This document shows, one piece after another, positions 37,701 through 52,700 of a DNA stretch of 64,000 nt; within the stretch, counting starts at the first letter, position 1; every line of letters begins with the position of its first letter. The notes beneath the pieces are model-generated. The model saw only the letters and a program-made list of their open reading frames with translations, was not told the DNA's origin and ran no database searches. The translations under genes were made by a program, and so were the position numbers. The DNA comes from Sinonovacula constricta (Eukaryota > Mollusca > Bivalvia > Cardiida > Solecurtidae): NCBI GenBank assembly GCA_007844125.1, contig CM017556.1, positions 75,227,618 through 75,291,617 on the forward strand, in the 5' to 3' direction.

Positions 37701-40700
37701 AGTGGGGCTACATGATCTGGATCTGCACTGTTTACATACACATGCTTGGCAGATCTGAGCAGATCCTGACTGACAGCTTACAGTGGGGCTACATGATCTG
37801 GATCTGCACTGTTTACATACAGATGCTTGGCAGATCTGAGCAGATCCTGACTGACAGCTTACAGTGGAGCTACATGATCTGGATCTGCACTGTTTACATA
37901 CAGATGCTTGGCAGATCTAAGCAGATCGTGACTGACAGCTTACAGTGGGGCTACATGATCTGGATCTGCACTGTTTACATACACATGCTGGCAGATCTGA
38001 GCAGATCGTGACTGACAGCTTACAGTGGAGCTACATGATCTGGATCTGCACTGTTTGCATACACATGGCAGGCAGAGTCTTACAGAATGGAACTTAAAAT
38101 AACTGAACTTACACAAAGTGTGTCACTTTGTTGTTTGAAAAGAAGAAACAAAACAAAAAACAGAAAAGGCAACAAAACAAAATCAAGGATCAACATAATA
38201 TTACCAAATATTTCTGGAACAAGAAAGATGCTGCTTATATAATTGATTTTTATAAGTACATGTAAGTTTCAAGACAAAAAGGAAAATACCATTTTATATC
38301 ATTCAACATAAAGCGTGGCATACACCAGTATAACAAGTACCAGTGTATGGAGGTGTGCCATATGAATCTCTATCAATGTGTTTAGTTATTGTCAAGAAGA
38401 TAACCTATAGTTAAGACAACAATGTGGTTGTCCTTTCACAGACAATATTTATCTCAATATTATTAATAAACAAAGTCATTGTAAATACTTATTGGCACAC
38501 AAGACAAATATTAATTAATCTACAAGAAAGGAAACATGTTAATACCAGGAGGAACAATCAAGAGAAGACCATTGTAAAAATTAAGATGGTTAATTTAATT
38601 AAAAATTAATTAAAAATTAATTACACTGGATCATAATGCAGAATACTAAATAGCTTAATTATGAGAACTCCTGCAAGAAATCCATATTGATGTTTGTAGA
38701 GGATATAAGTGACATTTCAGTGTATTAGTAATATTTAACCTTCGATATTAGACATTTCTTGCAGGAAATACTATTCACCACACCAAAATATAACACACCC
38801 CACCTTAATGGTGTTTCCAGCAAGAAAAGGGGTAATAACCCATACTAATTCTTAGTCATCTTACGTAACAACCAAAGGTGCCCTGACATATTGCTATCGA
38901 CTCAGGAGCTATTAGTGTAGATCCTGATCAGACCATTTCCAATAGAGAGCTGCTTGATCTGGAGCTACACTATCTGCCAAAACAGAAACAGATAACACCA
39001 TGATGTGAGATCATAAACCTGAACTGCTATTGGTCAGTAACAATAAAACAGATAACACCATGATGTGAGATCACAAACCTGCACTGCTATTGGTCAGTAA
39101 CAATAAAACAGATAACACCATGATGTGAGATCACAAACCTGCACTGCTATTGGTCAGTAACATTGAAACAGATAACACCATGATGTGAGATCATAAACCT
39201 GCACTGCTATTGGTCAGTAACAATGAAACAGATAACACCATGATGTGAGATCATAAACCTGCACTGCTATTGGTCAGTAACATTGAAACAAATAACACCA
39301 TGATGTGAGATCACAAACCTGCACTGCTATTGGTCAGTAACATTGAAACAGATAACACCATGATGTGAGATCATAAACCTGAACTGCTATTGGTCAGTAA
39401 CATTAAAACAGATAACTGCATGCTGTGAGATGATCACAAACCTGCACTGCTATTGGTCAGTAACATTGAAACAGATAACACCATGATGTGAGATCACAAA
39501 CCTGCACTGCTATTGGTCAGTAACAATGAAACAGATAACACCATGATGTGAGATCACAAACCTGAACTGCTATTGGTCAGTAACATTGAAACAGATAACA
39601 CCATGCTGTGAGATCACAAACCTGCACTGATATTGGTCAGTAACATTGAAACAGATAACACCATGATGTGAGATCACAAACCTGAACTGCTATTGGTCAG
39701 TAACAATGAAACAGATAACACCATGCTGTGAGATCACAATTCGCACTGATATTGGTCAGTAACAATGAAACAGATAACACCATGATGTGAGATCATAAAC
39801 CTGAACTGCTATTGGTCAGTAACAATGAAACAGATAACACCATGATGTGAGATCATAAACCTGAACTGCTATTGGTCAGTAACAATGAAACAGATAACAC
39901 CATGATGTGAGATCACAAACCTGCACTGCTATTGGTCAGTAACAATGAAACAGATAACACCATGATGTAAGATCACAAACCTGCACTGCTATTGGTCAGT
40001 AACATTGAAACAGATAACACCATGCTGTGAGATCATAAACCTGAACTGCTATTGGTCAGTAACAATGAAACAGATAACACCATGATGTGGGATCATAAAC
40101 CTGAACTGCTATTGGTCAGTAACATTGAAACAGATAACACCATGATGTGAGATCATAAACCTGAACTGCTATTGGTCAGTAACAATGAAACAGATAACAC
40201 CATGATGTGGGATCATAAACCTGAACTGCTATTGGTCAGTAACATTGAAACAGATAACACCATGATGTGAGATCACAAACCTGCACTGCTATTGGTCAGT
40301 AACAATGAAACAGAAAACACCATGATGTGAGATCACAAACCTGCACTGATATTGGTCAGTAACATTGAAACAGATAACACCATGATGTGAGATCACAAAC
40401 CTGCACTGCTATTGGTCAGTAACATTGAAACAGATAACACCATGATGTGAGATCACGAACCTGCACTGCTATTGGTCAGTAACATTGAAACAGATAACAC
40501 CATGATGTGAGATCACAAACCTGCACTGCTATTGGTCAGTAACATTAAAACAGATAACAGCATGCTGTGAGATCACAAACCTGCACTGCTATTGGTCAGT
40601 AACATTGAAACAGATAACACCATGATGTGAGATCACAAACCTGCACTGATATTGGTCAGTAACAATGAAACGGATAACACCATGATGTGAGATCACAAAC

Positions 40701-43700
40701 CTGCACTGCTATTGGTCAGTAACAATGTAACAGAAAACACCATGATGTAAGATCACAAACCTGCACTGCTATTGGTCAGTAACATTGAAACAGATAACAC
40801 CATGATGTGAGATAATAAAACTGCACTGCTATTGGTCAGTAACATTGAAACAGATAACACCATGATGTGAGATCACAAACCTGCACTGCTATTGGTCAGT
40901 AACAATGAAACGGATAACACCATGATGTGAGATCACAAACCTGCACTGCTATTGGTCAGTAACAATGTAACAGAAAACACCATGATGTAAGATCACAAAC
41001 CTGCACTGCTATTGGTCAGTAACATTGAAACAGAAAACACCATGATGTAAGATCACAAACCTGCACTGCTATTGGTCAGTAACATTGAAACAGATAACAC
41101 CATGATGTGAGATCATAAACCTGCACTGCTATTGGTCAGTAACAATGAAACAGATAACACCATGATGTGAGATCACAAACCTGCACTGCTATTGGTCAGT
41201 AACATTGAAACAGATAACAGCATGCTGTGAAATCACAAACCTGCACTGCTATTGGTCAGTAACATAGAAACAGATAACAGCATGCTGTGAGATCATAAAC
41301 CTGCACTGCTTTTGGTCAGTAACAATGAAACAGATAACTGCATGCTGTGAGATGATCACAAACCTGCACTGCTATTGGTCAGTAACATTGAAACAGATAA
41401 CACCATGGTGTGAGATCACAAATCTGCACTGCTATTGGTCAGTAACATTGAAACAGATAACACCATGATGTAAGAACACAAACCTGCACTGATATTGGTC
41501 AGTAACAATGAAACAGATAACAGCATGCTGTGAGATCACAAATCTGCACTGCTATTGGTCAGTAACAATGAAACAGATAACAGCATGATGTGAGATCACA
41601 AATCTGCACTGCTATTGGTCAGTAACAATGTAACAGAAAACACCATGATGTAAGATCACAAACCTGCACTGCTATTGGTCAGTAACAATGAAACAGATAA
41701 CAGCATGCTGTGAGATCACAAATCTGCACTGCTATTGGTCAGTAACAATGAAACAGATAACACCATGATGTAAGAACACAAACCTGCACTGATATTGGTC
41801 AGTAACAATGAAACAGATAACAGCATGCTGTGAGATCACAAATCTGCACTGCTATTGGTCAGTAACAATGAAACAGATAACACCATGATGTAAGAACACA
41901 AACCTGCACTGATATTGGTCAGTAACAATGAAACAGATAACACCATGATGTGAGATCACAAACCTGCACTGCTATTGGTCAGTAACATTGAAACAGATAA
42001 CACCATGATGTGGGATCACAAACCTGCACTGATATTGGTCAGTAACATTGAAACAGATAACACCATGATGTAAGATCACAAACCTGCACCGATATTGGTC
42101 AGTAACATTGAAACAGATAACACCATGATGTAAGATCATAAACCTGCGCTGCTATTGGTCAGTAACATTGAAACAGATAACAGCATGATGTGAGATCACA
42201 AACCTGCACTGATATTGGTCAGTAACTCTCTAAATCCCACCCCTTTTCTGATGGGAGCCGGCCTAGATCCACCCAACCCCTACTTCCTTCCCACAACCCA
42301 TTAACCTCCCATGGTGATCACAGCGTGCAGCCAGATAAGGCCACATTCCAATTATTACTGCCTTTAACTATTTCTGCACAGTTTTCATCATTTTCAAGGG
42401 GAATAAATTAGAGGTTTAATCTTATGACTTACCTGGCATATAAAGCCAGAATAAATGACTTCTTGAAATATAAAGTAACATTACAAAATGATAAAAAAAA
42501 ATCAATCAGCAAATATTTACCAACTGTGACAACTGAGTCAATGATAGATTACAATTTACATTTTGAGATGAATCCATGACAAAGACAGTGCTGTTTATCG
42601 AGCATTAGTCTGGTACACTAAAAATGACATTCACAAATCCAGCTTTTATTTAAACAACCAGGTAAGAAATGATCAGAAGAATGAATGAGACTTTTGCTAG
42701 AATGAGAATTTTTCAGCCAAGCTGTGAAGCCCAACCTTCGACTTATATGAAAATGCTGATACATGTCAGTCCACATGACAATTGCAGACAGACCGTAAAA
42801 AGGTGGTAACTGTTGGGTTTTCTCTAAATTTCAGATGTATTTAGAGATTTGCCTCTTTGAATTTAACTGGCATGTGTATACTTGAACCTAGTGTTTTGTC
42901 ACTTTTAAATTTAGGTTGTAATATTTATAGGACTTTGTCAAATTTTCTTATTCAGAAATATATAAAAATTTAACAGCCATACATTTTCTAGATGCTACAC
43001 TTTAACATTTAACTATTTATCATGCACCGTACATAGAATAATTCTTTTTGCCTTTAGTTGCAGGTTTCAACTTTTAACCCTAAGCTTGCTTAGAACCTCT
43101 TGATACAGCTTTGGCAAATTGTGTTGATCCAGCTTGCTGCTGGGTGCTGTGTGATTAAGATCTGTACTATTTGATCATGGGTCTCTAGCAATATATAAGC
43201 ACTCTTACATGTCAATGTAAGAAGATGACTGAGAGTTAGACTGGATTATTAACAAATGAAGCAAGCTAAGGGTTTAATGGACATTTTAATATAAAGATAA
43301 CCATGGAAATGTCATCCTGAAGGTGAGAGTAAATCAAAACTAAATCTTGACCCTAGCACCTGGCTGTATTGACACAAGAGAGGTTGGAACCCTTCACTCA
43401 TTGATTTCCAATAGGAGCTAGTCCTAACCACACAAATCTGTCGGAGCACTGCAAATTGGCTACAGTATTACATGTCATATTGACCTGCTTATTGTCACCA
43501 GATGTCATTAACTTGTAAGAACCTTTAATAAATGTCAGGTAAACTGGCTAAAAGTTAATTGATTTCAGATGAGGAGAAAATTGGGCAAAATGAAAATGTA
43601 ATTACTTGCATACCAATTTTCTTTTGTAGTATTTACATAAGAACAGAGTTACAAATACATATACCATAAATTAGTTTATGACACGACAAAGCCTTGTTGC

Positions 43701-46700
43701 TTTCCTTTACTTTAATCATTAAAATAAGTTTTGTCAAAGCTAGTTTGTAATTGTATCAGGTTCTATAAACTATGTCAAATCTACAGAATACGCCTCATAT
43801 CTAAGTATGAGAGTGTTGTGGGCTAACCATGTTTAGGGGATAGAGTTACCTATTTATACTTTCTCTGATTCCTTGGCCTCTCAATACGAGGGTTCGACTC
43901 CAGGTCAGGACGAAGGACCTAATGTGACAAGATCTTCAGGCTGACCTGCCATTCATCTGTGGTTCTACCCAGACATTTTGTTTGGGGTCTTCCTCTACCA
44001 TATTAACTGGACAAGGCTATTATGACTATAATTGTGTTGTTACAATGTTTTTCTTAATAAGAGAGTTGCATGTGTTGGGAGTAAGAATCTACTTTTGTAG
44101 ATGACATAGGGATCGTTAACAAAAGGAGTAAAATACTTCATTTTCTGTGTCTAGGCTAGACTGTTAGCAAGATCAAAGTATGTTGTAAACATAGGAAACA
44201 TTGATAAACCCATATTGTTAAATACATTGTGTAAATTCTATCTAAAGAACAGATGATTCATACACAATCAGTGGTGGGTCTTCCCTAATTAGTTAATTGA
44301 CCATTGATATAAATAAGCATTATCTTGCTAACAACCACTGGCATAAGATACGTGGTAAAGCATTGATATATGATATAACCTGTAAAACAACAAATCACAA
44401 CATTGTACCAATCAATCTACATGCCAGAGGTCATGTGCCTTCCAGAACAGTAACTTCTGCCACTGTTAAGAGAAAAAGACTTAGGCTCTGATGAGTGAGA
44501 ATTGAATGAGATTATGTCATATTGCTTTATGTATATTGAAATTTCTAGAACATTTTTACATGTACGCTGTTTACAATGTGAAAAACATAAGTAACTATGA
44601 TATCTGACTGCTATTTTTAGGATGAAATGGGTCAGTGCCATGGTCATTTGATCTTGTAGCACAATAAGACAAAAAATATAAGCCTCGGATCCACAATCCT
44701 CACTGCCCTGGCAGCACATACCTTTGGCCGAGGGTCTTCCTTCTCCTCCTCCTCCTCCTCTTTGACTGCTGGGGGTTTTGGCTGCAGGTCCTCAGGGGCT
44801 GTTATTGGCAGCTTCTCTTCTACAACTGTAATAAGATGTACTGATAAAGACAAAGTAGTAGTGTATATCCTTAGTGTATATCCTTAGTGTATATCCTTAC
44901 TGGATATCCATAGTGTACCGGTATATCCTTATCTGATATCACAAGGCTGTGCAGGGTATATACTTTTTGCTAAATACTAGTCAATTTATGTAAAGTAGGC
45001 TAAGAGGAAAAATTGTCTCATACTCTATGAAACTGGAAATGTGTCCAGTTGACTCACAGGTCCAATTCATAGGAAATTACAATGTACTGATAAAGGGCCA
45101 TAACCCCTTTAAACAAGATGTGTCACAGAATTGATCAATGCTTCTTATTTATAATGCCATTAGTAAAATACATGTATTTCAAATGCTAATAGAAAGGATG
45201 GCATATTGTGTATGTATATATTTTTTTAAAAATTCTATGTGACCAATTCTTCCAGATAGTTTTAGCATTCTTTGAAAGTCACTTCTCTAATTAATGATAA
45301 ATGAATGGTTAAAAGAACAACAACACTAAAAACAGAAAACAAGAATAGCATAACCATACAAAATGCAGTAAACAAATTAAACTACTTATATGAATTTATT
45401 GTCAATTAGTATTACTATGGCAAAGTAAAATATTAAAAATTTAAATCGTTTTCTTTCCGATTAAACGAAAAAAAAATTTTTAAGTTTTAAAAAAAGAAAA
45501 ATGCCCTTGGTCTTATAAAGTCCAAACTCAGTAAAAGATAAAGCCTTAGTAAAGGTTTTAGTTATATGAGCTTTTATATTTCTATACAAAAAGTCAAAAG
45601 GAATGTCAAACAGCAATGTTTTCAAAACTAAACTTTAGTGGCAAATTTATTTAATTATAAACTTTTGCTCAAATAAAAATCCCAAAATAGAATGTTTTTA
45701 TTTGAACATGAACATAAAAGTAACATGGGACAATTTTGTGTATATTGGTGCAAGTCATGCAAAGAAAATCAACTATCTATGCACATGGTGATGTTTTTTG
45801 TTATAACATATTGTTTACAAGGTTTTGTTTACCTTAATTGTGTAAGGATGATATGTCTGTATCATTCAATGATTTTTTAAAGAATGATCACTACAAAAAT
45901 AGACTGACATAAATGTCAACATATTATTGAATTCAATACATCAGAGGACTTGATAACACACAGACATATCTTTATTACAATCCTCATTTCATATACTGGC
46001 AAGACTGTTTTCTCAACTGCCTCCTGATAAATAAATCAATATCCAAAAACACTTTTAACTGTAGTATATTATTATTGTCGTCTTGGTTATACTTGACAAT
46101 GAACAATTTTCTACTATAAATAAATACCCAATTAGATTGATTGTATAGATTGGCAAATATTTGGGAAGGTGTTAATTTACTGTTAGTCATTATTATATAT
46201 TAAGTTTATCAGAAATACATTATTTAAGTGTAAGTCTGTTTCCTTGCAGATGTTGGAAAATAACAGAGACAGCAACATGAACTTGGAGAACTTTACCTTT
46301 CCATTTCTCTCTCTTATCACTATCACTCACATACCGTTCAATCTGTGATACCACTAGAGATATAGAGAATATCATGGCAGTGAAATATATTATTCAGCAG
46401 TGAAATATATACAGAAATATAATATATAATGATAAACTAATAAAACATTCAAACATTTGATGGTAATAACAAAAGTATAATACATAAACAGGGTCAGAAT
46501 ATAAACTTTAGGTCAAAATATCTCTGCAGAAACAATATTATTGTTACAAAAAGAAAACAAGGACAAAGATAAACAGACTGAAAGTGCAGGTTGAAACCCT
46601 TATAAATCCTTATTATGGGATATTTGAATGTTAACATTATTCCAGGTTCAACTGTATTACAGAACAACATAAAACAAGCATGAAGCAAGACACCAAGATT

Positions 46701-49700
46701 CACAGTGGTGCAGCAAGTAGAGCAATCTACTGCTATCCAAGTGACTGTTGTCCAATATGAATAAGAATTGAATTTATCACATAACATACCGCGCGAGCAT
46801 GAGGTAACACTCATGCGCTATTTTTGGTAACTCACTAGTTAGTTATCGTAGTGTGATGTCATTGTTGTAGTGTGATATCATTAAGTATGTGTGGTGTATA
46901 TGCCATTTCCCGATCACATAGTTGTCGCCGTTTTTTGCATTTTGCTGGACAATTTCATTTTAATTAATAAATAGATAACATTTTAGTCATGTTATAAACG
47001 AATCTGTTCCCTTTGTGGGGAAAATGGTCAAGTAAAGACTGGAACTATTTTTTGTGCGGATTCTTCCAAACCGAATTACACATGTCAAGGCCGACTGTTC
47101 ATACTATAAAAAGATTATGCATTGTAAACAAAAACAGCTGGTGTTTTGGTGATGTGATAAATAGAATCTAGAGCCTCGTTTCGTATATCATTTCATTCAA
47201 CTCAATTTAGATCCTCTATGTCTCAGTTTTGTAAATGTATTAAAATAATTATTAATTTCTGAAAAACAAAAAAGTCAATAAATATTGTTAATTATTGCCT
47301 CAAGGATTCTGCTTTCTTACATGTTGTCATTCCTATTCACAGCTCCTAAATTTTATTGACATTTTTTTTTGTTTTAATTTTAAACCATAGAAAACAATCA
47401 ATAATTTGGGAAAAAGTAAAATAACCTTCCTGTCAGTGATATTATGGCTTTAAAACAGAGCCTATATGTTAACTTAAATATCAATTTACCATCACATGCT
47501 TTGTTTGTAATGTAAACAATCAATTGAAACAGATTCAACATATTAACAACCAAGGACAAATATTAAGTGTTTTAAAGTGTATAAAATAAACCCTGTAAAA
47601 CCGAGAAAATAAAACAAGTCACAAGTTTCACAACATATATTTATACAAGGTGTCTTCACAATGGATAGAAGTTCTTCATAGGAATTAAAATGCTTTCTCA
47701 ATACAAACCTCCTCCCTAGCACCTCAATATGTGAGAGTTTCTTTATTGTAAAGAAAAGCACTAAGCATATTGTTCAACAGTATACCAGCCACAATAGGAT
47801 TATAACAATACAATCAAGTTTCTATTTGATGAATTTAGATGGAAAATAAGTAGGCATACATTGCAAGGCCTGATGATGCTAGATAAAATCAATTAATTTG
47901 TAACAAATGGAGCATGACAGGTGCATTGCAGTATTTTGCAGCTGTCTATTATTAGGACCAATAAATGGTGTATGTATGGTGACTGGTTTCCTGCCTGTCT
48001 ATATCAGGGAAGAACAAAAGGCTGGCAAGGAGAGACTTAAAGGTCAGATATATGATCAATAACAGTCCTGCACAATCACTTTTACTGAAATCCTATCCAA
48101 TCTAGCCCTACAAACCATTCATCACAATATCATTATTTAGAGAAGATAATTGCTGAGCTGTACCATTTGCTGCATGTTAAAATCAATATGCTTTTCTAAT
48201 AGACCCCAATTAGGGTATAATTGCTTGATGAGCCAGGTTGATAATTTGAACAGAGGGGACCATCAAGTGAAATGTTAACAGTATACGACGGTTCAATGAA
48301 ACTGTGGTACCACAATTCTAGCCACAACAGCTCTATCTTGAATAAACAAAGCAATAGCAAATATAAAACAGATTTTTCAAACACATTTATTATAATAGTG
48401 CTCTTAAATAGGTGGCTTTTGTATTTATTATCATTGAGAATGTTATTCAGATGGTTTTATTGACATTATTCAACCAAACCTTTATTTACCCCACTTTCAT
48501 TGGTTAGTGTATAGATCTGTCAGAAGTACACCTCAGGGGATCAATTGTATGAGTTCTGTCAACTTTTGTCATTATTTTTTTAATACTATAATATTGAGGT
48601 TTTTTACTTTCGACAATGCATAAAAAAACTAAATGCCTTCTCAATAAATTCCTACACAGTCCTCTGATAAAAACAACAACAGCAACTGAACATAAGAGTT
48701 GACACAATTATTGCCATATGTAACAACATTTAGCTATGGTTTCTCAACTGGGACTTGTACCCACAGGGGGAGGAGCTAAGTTATAATAAATTGACATCTA
48801 TAATAAACATTACCTAAAGTTAATTGACTTATGTCCTATGTAACATAAACATTCCCTTAACATAAATCAAACAATATAAAACAAAATTGAAATAAAACTG
48901 ACCATACAGCCATGGTTCATGGCTGTCAATATCAATCTTTTATAGTTATTGTGTAAAAATTTTTTTTTTTCTCAAATGTAAAATTATCTGCAGCAATTTT
49001 GTCATTAATTTTTTCAGCAATTTCCATCTTTGAAACTCATGGTATTCTAGTAAAGATTAACAGATCTGTTATAAGTTGAGTATATTAATTGCGAATGAGC
49101 GCCCACTTCCTGGGTAGAACCAGGACTAAGTAACTTGAATAGTCACGTACTGAGGCATGTTGTTTCAAATGTACCATCTGTAAGGCAATTCTTTTAATCT
49201 AAAATTAATTGGTAGCTTGTTAAAGACAGTCTAAATATAAATTATAGATAAAAGTGTTGATTATAGACACTCTGACAGACGAATCACATCCCATGGTGTC
49301 TGCAGATTTTTTGACAAATGGTTAAAATATTCCAAATTAATAAAATTAAAATGATATGTCATCTTTACAACCACAAGAGCTTATCCAGCTAACGTGGGAT
49401 TTCCACCACAAATAATTAGCTGGATAATGCCAATAATTGTGTGGGTGTTATAAAAAAACATCAGAAGTTAGAACAACACTAACCACATGTTTCACTAAAA
49501 CTATAAAGATAAAAATAACAAATCATTGATGTAAACATTTGAAAACAACATCTATGTAATGGTAGTTTTTTTAAATATTTTTAAATATTTTTTTTATATT
49601 GTCCAAAATCCCTACACAAACTTATAGAAAAACAAGTAACTGTACATACTTATTCACTTACACCATTTATTGAATGCCAATTGCAGCAAATACACGAAAC

Positions 49701-52700
49701 ACTTATTGTTTTCTGTTTCTTAATTTCAACATTTTATGAATATAATAAACACAGAATAAACACAGCTAAAGTTTCACTGTCCTTGCTTTTGCTTAGCACT
49801 GAGTCCCCAAACTGGTGGATCTATTATCAAGAGACTGTGACTGGATGTAGTAAAATATGTTCAAAACATGCTGTCACAGTAAAGGCAGCATTATATCCTG
49901 TGAAAGTTATTATGGTCCTTGCATAACTAAACTAGTGGCTTTGGCAAAAAATCAAGCATACCTAGAGAAGGTAGTGTCTCCACAAGAACAAATTATCCCT
50001 TCTTTCTAGAGATCTGCAATATTGCTTAGTGACAAGCAGTGCCCAAGATTGGTACAGTATGTATCCTTGCAAGTCCAGTGCTACTGTGACACTGGGTAGC
50101 TGGCCCTCTGTATGACAACCACTACCCTGACAGGCCACTTGCACTGTAGCCTCTCTCCAGTAACCCTCCCCATGCTACATATATATCCAACACTAAATTC
50201 TTTAGTTAGCTTATTACAACTCATGCACATAAAAAACAAAATATGGTATTTAACACTTAGCAGTAAAGAGTGTAAATCCCGATCAGCCAGCTTCCATCTA
50301 AGCTGGAACTACACTGTTTGTCCAAGTCTGATCAATACATGCCTCGCAGGCTAAGAATTTGTCCGCAATTCACATTATCGCTGAACTATATTGACAGAAA
50401 AGCTCTCCTTGCCTGGATTATTCATTTATCAATATTGTCCTTCCAACAATTCAATTTTACAAGTGTATTTCAGGGTGCTGGCATTTGGTTGATTATTGTT
50501 TGGATGGTTATAGAGATTATTGTTCCAAATGACAGACTTTGGATCTTTGTATTTCAATAAGGTATAACATAGGTTATTGAAAGCTATGGGAGCAACCCTT
50601 TGATTACACTGAAAATATTAACCAGGTGAATTACATAGGACAATGTTTACAAAAAAGGACTGTCATTTGACATAAAATAATGTGATTATTTTTATGCTCT
50701 TCACTTCATAACTATCCACCTGAAAGGACTGTATACTGTCATTACAAATTTTTTTGTAATATGTGTAATGCAATACTTAAGCTATCTACTGAAAGCCTGA
50801 TATTGATTAAAACACAATAATTGATAATAAAACAAATCCATGTCACTAGTCCAGTCCAAATGGGTATTCATAAGTACATATTGTTAATAAACAAATTATC
50901 TCATACTTTTCAAGTACTATTACATTTAGTTTTATGGCTTATTTTTATGAATATCAATTTCATTAGCTTAAAATGAATACCATATTCAAATGATTTATTT
51001 ATAGGTAAACTCTATATCCAAGAGATATACAGCCACTGATAAAATATAATTCATACAATGATACAGTGCTAAGAGTTTTAATGTGCAACATGGAATGTAC
51101 TTAAAGTAGCAAACAACACAACTATTGCAAACATAATCTCAAAGAATATATAGTGCTTTTTTCAATGAAATAATTTTTCATCTTAAAACTGCTTATCAAA
51201 GACATTGTTATCAAAAATATTTAAAATTTAAACAAAATGTTTTCAAAATATCAGAAGGTAGCCCCATATTGTAGTTCATCTAACACCTTACCCCTTTCAT
51301 TAGTGAACTAAACAGTATACTTCTAAATATTTGAAGGAAAATACAACAGTTAGAATATTAAAAGCCAGAATCAAGAGCAAATTTCTACAAAATGTTGCAA
51401 GTAAACAACTAATATCCAGGTATCAGATTTATAGCATTATTGAGAAGAGCCTAACTGAAGTTATTGCATTTTATTTGCTTTAAATAATAAGCCCTTTGAT
51501 TTTGTTTACTTAACCTTTACTAAACGCTTCATTTGAGGACTGTGCCATGTAAATATCAATTATGGGAGAAATACCTATTAGTAAACAATAAATACCGTTG
51601 CATGGTTTGTATCTACTTCAACTCTTTGATAAAAGAAAAAAAAAATTTAGCAGTAATAGTAAATACAAATGAAAAGAAAATATTTAAATCATTGATAAGT
51701 AATTATAATTTATCCTTTGAAAACTATTTCACCAATTTTATGATAACCCCCCTTTTTTCTAAAGACTACATGAATCTACTATCTGAATAAAGAAACTTCA
51801 TATTTAATGTAAATTTGATCTGCTAATCAGTTAATTATCACTTTCCACAGGGATTTCCAAGTTTGGACTAGCAAGGATTGAAAGAATCCTCATATCCTGC
51901 AAGCGGTGATTTAGATTTATCCAACCCACAGGCTTATATTTCAGTATAATGACACTTTCCATTTACTGTGTAATCAACACCACCTCTGGTGGGAGTGTAG
52001 GTAGAGTAGCCATCCAAACTTGTAGAATTGAGGACCATTCATCTGAAATCTGCCCCAGGACTAGATTTCATAATCAAATGTCAACCTCATGCCTTAAACA
52101 CTTTTTCTATTGCAACAAATTAAACATTTAAACCATTTATTTAAATACTTCCTCTCTTGCAGCAAGCTAAAATGTTTTAAAGCCTTAATATAAACACTTT
52201 CCTTATTGAAGCAAGTTAAACCTTTTTAAGCATTATTTCAAATTATGACAATTATACAATAATACAATGTCAACAATTGGTCAAAACACTCTCATACATA
52301 TGTATGCTGTAAATCACAAGCAGTATAACAATATCATGTGCTATGGACCCTTTAAATTTACACTAAAAGGTGCAAGGGTGGTATTTCATGCTATACATTT
52401 CTAATGTTAACACAACAATCTCATGCATATCATAGAGTGGCGATATAGCATCATATCCACATGGCTACAGGGTGGTCTTTGGGTTGATGCTGTAAGCTTT
52501 GTTACAATTATAAATCTTTCATAGTGTTTCATGATCATAAAATCATGTGCCACAGGGCTCTGTGTTTCATGCTATGGCATTATTTCCAAAGGTACCTAAT
52601 ACGGCATCACAACAAAATGTGACAGGGTAATGTTACATGCTAGATTTAACATTTCCATAAACAACATAATAAAATCATGCAATGTGGTGGTAACTACACA

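Noticed and set aside
36569..38011. 480-codon plus-strand open frame
   Set aside because: Made wholly of the 81-bp satellite; open because the unit is 27 codons.
43816..43920. Possible intact tRNA gene
   Set aside because: Box B is good but no cloverleaf can be formed with the head; the body matches a SINE.
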